Source: Paulownia fortunei (taxonomy: Eukaryota > Streptophyta > Magnoliopsida > Lamiales > Paulowniaceae). Taken from it: a stretch of DNA of 64,000 nucleotides. A model generated the notes under the pieces. That model was not told the origin of the DNA. It did not search any database and saw only the letters and a program-made list of their open reading frames with translations. The position numbers and the translations under genes are program-made. This document shows, one piece after another, positions 61,287 through 64,000 of this stretch (positions within the stretch are counted from its first letter, which is position 1; each line of letters begins with the position of its first letter). The stretch lies in NCBI GenBank assembly GCA_019321725.1, contig CM033107.1, positions 1-64,000 on the forward strand. The letters are read 5' to 3'.

Positions 61287-62168
61287 GCACGCACGCACAG
61301 GGGTGCATATTTGCACAAGCTGAGCTATTGTCTGTTTTCTGATTTATTTCATTGCTTGAAATTAGAATTCTACATTAAAACTGCCCTCACTCTACTTCAC
61401 CTTACCTTCTTTTGCAGAGAATAGACGAGGATAAGCTTTTTAATTTGTTCTCGATATATGGGAACATTATTAGAATCAAACTTCTCCGAAATAAACCAGA
61501 TCATGCATTGGTTCAGATGGGTGATGGTTTTCAGGCTGAATTGGCTGTTCACTTTTTGAAGGTCCAGTTAATTTCTTTGGATTTTACTTTTGCTGGTTGA
61601 CTGATTTGGGATGCATACTTTTATCCTGCTTAATCAGTTGGGCCTCTTTTGAAAACATTGCAAGATTTCAATAGCGTCTGCCCAACTTATATATTTACTG
61701 CTTTAGTTTCAGAACCTTCAATTATCTATGTTGCTTTTGATGATTAAGCTGGTAAGCTTGCATCTGTATTTGATATAGGGTGCCATGTTGTTTGGAAAGC
61801 ACTTGGAGGTGAATTTTTCAAAGCATCCAAACATTACAACTGGAGCTGATACGCATGAGTACTCCAACTCAAATCTCAATCGTTTCAATCGAAACGCTGC
61901 CAAAAATTACCGGTATTGTTGTTCACCAACCAAAATGATTCACATCTCCACTCTCCCTCAGGATGTGACTGAAGAAGAAATAATAACTCACCTGGAAGAG
62001 CATGGAACAATTGTTAGTACGAAACTCTTTGAGATGAACGGAAAGAAGCAGGCTCTTGTCCTTTTTGAAAATGAGGAGCAGGCTACAGAAGCCCTTGTGT
62101 GCAAGCATGCTACATCACTTGGTGGTTCAACCATTCGGATTTCGTTCTCTCAGTTGCAAACCATATGA
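56028..62168 (+). CDS. PTB3: Polypyrimidine tract-binding protein homolog 3 (PTB3), 14 coding exons
   Basis: RNA-binding splicing regulator with four RRM-type domains, nuclear and cytoplasmic in known homologs. Splicing gives 438 residues (Arabidopsis PTB3 is about 432 by recollection). Exons: 56028-56084, 56994-57065, 57162-57238, 57359-57440, 59410-59533, 59843-59907, 59980-60029, 60141-60182, 60279-60330, 60430-60469, 60550-60563, 61104-61211, 61418-61561, 61779-62168. All junctions hold frame with GT-AG ends. RRM1 is about 6-81 (VIHVRN, RNVYVQFS). RRM2 is about 98-178 (ILLVTI, GFQALIQF). RRM3 is about 250-325 (CTVLVSNL, HALVQM). RRM4 is about 361-438 (MIHISTLP, KQALVLFEN). The start is the first ATG after a leader intron and gives MAEPSKVIHVRN, as in PTB3. 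The end is SFSQLQTI. No defect was seen. Confidence 0.95.
56466..56514. other. Near-perfect inverted repeat (20-bp arms) in PTB3 intron
   Basis: CATCAACTCTACTACGATAG (56466-56485) is followed after an 8-base spacer by CTATCATAGTAGAGTTTGAT (56494-56513). The arms pair with one mismatch and one bulge. It lies in coding intron 1 (56085-56993), which is otherwise featureless. It may be the remnant of a small foldback element or form an RNA hairpin. Confidence 0.75.
57441..59409 (+). other. PTB3: PTB3 intron 4, with repeated pyrimidine tract at its end
   Basis: A 1969-bp intron. It contains a 24-bp direct repeat near 58799 (TGGTATTGCCAGTGATTATT, then the same with GTC). Its last 130 bases are strongly CT-rich and partly duplicated: CTGTCTCTGTGCTGGTTTGC and CTGTCTCTATGCTGGTCTGC. 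CT-rich tracts of this kind are PTB-type binding sites. No gene or transposon was recognised in the rest. Confidence 0.6.
60550..60563 (+). other. PTB3: PTB3 14-nt microexon behind a CT tract
   Basis: Exon 11 (TTGGATTTCCACAG) is only 14 nt. It follows a (CT)n run (60531-60546) that ends in CAG and precedes GTGGGT. It supplies VGFPQ between the exon 10 and exon 12 residues, matching VAYPQ at the same place in Arabidopsis PTB3 as I recall it. Because 14 is not a multiple of three, skipping it shifts frame and meets a stop (AAA TGA) in exon 12. Confidence 0.75.
61230..61300 (+). repeat. Compound CT/CA/GCAC microsatellite in PTB3 intron 12
   Basis: About 42 bp of (CT)n run directly into (CA)n and (GCAC)n, just 18 bp after the exon 12 splice donor. 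The long CT run would make a strong PTB-binding tract in the transcript. Intron 11 (60564-61103) shows nothing else of note. Confidence 0.95.
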
Positions 62169-62359
62169 GGAACTTTCTGCAAAAATAGCAAGAAGTGGAG
62201 CTGTGGACAGTATGTTTTCATTCCCAAACTTGAATTCACTACCTGTGATTTTTTTCTCTTAAATTTTGATATATATCGGCAATCTTCTCATTCACTAACA
62301 CTTGTACGATTATTGTTCATTCGTTTCCTTTCAATTGAATCAAGTTTTACATTGGAAGT
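62169..62359 (+). other. PTB3: PTB3 3' UTR and flank
   Basis: Follows the TGA at 62166-62168. TGCAAAAATAGCAAGAAGTG and a T-rich stretch follow; no AATAAA hexamer is obvious. The duplicated NOT3 segment begins at about 62360, so the PTB3 poly(A) site lies either before it or inside the copied DNA. Confidence 0.5.
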
Positions 62360-64000
62360 CCTGAGCTGTAGCCTGTAGCTTTTGTTTTGAGGATTTTTCT
62401 CATCATCATCATTAGAAGGTTTTCTCGGTTCAACTGCTGTTTCAGACTGGATATTTTTATCAATATTATGTTGCATTAATCCAAACTGGACAACCAGGAT
62501 TCTCCGTGTCTTGATACCCACTTAGGTTGTGGAACACATTAGCTGACATGGTTGCAAAATCATGATATTTCTTTCTGGGTTTAATTAGCTATTTAGCATG
62601 AAATATAAGCATCTCCGTTGAATCGGAAATATTGTGGAATGCAAATTTTAATATCTATTACAGGAATGACTTTTGACGATTGAAGATTTAGATTGAAAAC
62701 TAGCTGATATTCTGTCCCAGAAGGTGACCTTGTTTATATTCCATATAAGCTGTATTTACGTACAAAATGTTCATCAGTGTAATGCATGAGTTATTTGTTT
62801 TTCATTTTATATTGTTGGCAGTGATTAGTGTTGATATGGTGGAAATGTTGCGGCTGTTTCATTTTAAATTCTATTTGGAAAAGCTTTAATATTTACTTCT
62901 GTATCTGTGCTAATTATGTTATAGGTGTAACAATTGCTTGTTTTTGGACCAATCAGCTTGATAGGAGTATTAACTTGATTGTACCCGAGATTTAGCCTCA
63001 TTGCCTTTGAGATTGAATATAGTTACTGAGGATCTCTAATCCCAAGCTTGGACTGCTTTTGTTGGGACAAGCAGATCATTTATGTTGTTTTGATAGTTAA
63101 TTTGTTGTGGCATTCTTTGTTAAAGAAAGAATGGTACTTATGGAGTGCTTAGCGGGGCAGACATTGAGAAAGCATGTTGCTGTTGACTTGAATGCTGGCT
63201 TTGCTGGATGGGGTTATTTTGGTATGAGGAGAAAAGAGATATATACTGTATATCACTGCTGATTTTGGTCCAAGTAGAGAGACAAGTCAATGCCATGAAT
63301 ATTTATAATGAAGTTTTAACCCTTTATGAAAGTTAGGTTTCTGGTATATGGTGGCATGTTCCTTGGAAGGTGGTGTAAGGTGAAGGCTACTACTAGTAAG
63401 ATGGCCTTCTTTGTTTGAATAGAATCTTGTAGGAAGAGTGCTATGTTAGTCTGTGTTTTATGTATAGAAAATGGTAAGAAGGTGGGAGGATGTTATTCAC
63501 TTGATATTGCACCTTGAGGGTTTACAAGCTCTGATGCTTGATTTTAGGCAATATGTCCTTACTACATGCTGCTAAATGGATGGGACGGAGGTGATTATGA
63601 ATGCCATCCCTAGAATGTAGGATCTTTGATGATGCTGGTACTGTGATTAGGTTCTTTGCTGGTAAGCCTTTTGTTAATTTGAATAAGCTTCAGTTATTAA
63701 AAAAAGATGATATTGATGATAATCTGATTAGGCTAAATCTTCTTTCAATTTTGCGTTTCATGTGTCCAAGTAATTGTATGCGCGCACAGATGTACATTTA
63801 TCTGCATGCACAAATATGATTTATGAATTATCATTGGTGAATCTATATATTTCTGGTTTTAGTTACTTTCGGTTCTTTGCTTTGACTCAGGTGTCAGAGA
63901 ATTAAGATGGGGTTCACTTTTTGAGTACAGCAATCCTGAAGATGATCTAATCATAAAAATCTAATGGTCCATTCAGACATTGTGCTACTTATCCACCCCC
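62360..64000 (+). pseudogene. NOT3: Decayed duplicate of the NOT3 3' end (last intron and last exon)
   Basis: CCTGAGCTGTAGC at 62360 matches 46493. From there to the window end the order of 46493-48741 is kept: GCTGATATTCTGT, TATAGGTGTAACAAT, GCAGATCATTTATGTTGTT, GATATTGCACC, GCTTGATTTTAGGCAAT, AATCTGATTAGGCTAAA, and TTTCTGGTTTTAGT just before the last exon. The exon copy starts at 63891 (GTGTCAGAGAATTAAGA). It has an extra T (CACTTTTTGAG) that puts TGA in frame, and the terminal TAA has become AAA. No upstream NOT box exons are present. The copy has a single LINE RT segment where the original has two, so the 343-bp tandem duplication arose after this event or was lost here. The right end is beyond the window. 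Confidence 0.85.
62886..63590 (+). mobile_element. LINE relic inside the duplicated NOT3 segment
   Basis: This is the counterpart of the relic in the NOT3 last intron. It keeps GADIEKAC (63157-63180), which is closer to the LINE RT motif LDIEKAYD than the original copy. HVPWKVV with VKA-like text near 63350 matches the PWKVVW region upstream of zf-RVT. It is broken by many stops and frameshifts. Because both copies hold the relic, the LINE inserted before the NOT3 end was duplicated. Confidence 0.65.

Noticed and set aside
63601..63819. 72-codon frame near the window end
   Set aside because: It lies in the decayed LINE/NOT3 duplicate. The matching original intron sequence is non-coding.

Overview
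This window is nuclear DNA from a flowering plant, most likely a eudicot. The evidence is two spliced genes with GT-AG introns whose products match plant families (CCR4-NOT subunit NOT3 and polypyrimidine tract-binding protein PTB3), AT-rich introns, plant telo-box motifs and plant-type transposon relics. I recognised nothing bacterial, organellar (beyond one possible tRNA-like scrap) or viral.

Layout. (1) 1-33305: an unbroken, head-to-tail, very AT-rich satellite array with a unit of about 325-355 bp, roughly 97 copies by spacing. It has local higher-order repeats, and the sequence type changes towards its right edge. I saw no gene and no transposon insertion in it. (2) 33306-48741: the NOT3 gene on the + strand, 17 coding exons, 870 residues by my splicing. 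Its start codon lies only about 316 bp from the last satellite monomer. The 3.0-kb last intron holds a decayed LINE reverse-transcriptase relic. (3) 48742-54700: intergenic DNA with a broken first-exon fragment of a DEAD-box helicase resembling RH1 (49940-50074), a complete non-autonomous hAT-like transposon with target-site duplication (52131-53139), and a probable minus-strand transcription unit (about 54665 to 53467) of unknown product. (4) 54700-62168: the PTB3 gene on the + strand, 14 coding exons, 438 residues, with a probable 5' UTR intron and a 14-nt microexon set behind a CT tract. (5) 62360-64000: a decayed second copy of the 3' end of NOT3 (LINE relic, last intron and last exon), lying about 15.9 kb downstream of the original in the same orientation.

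The two intact genes act in RNA metabolism: NOT3 in the CCR4-NOT deadenylase complex, PTB3 in splicing control. Nothing here suggests they are co-regulated, although both carry a telo-box near the 5' end. The most unusual parts are the satellite that stops at a housekeeping promoter, the NOT3 3'-end duplication, and the CT-flanked microexon that could let PTB3 control its own splicing. All positions, splice sites and repeat periods were worked out by eye; copy number and base composition are estimates.
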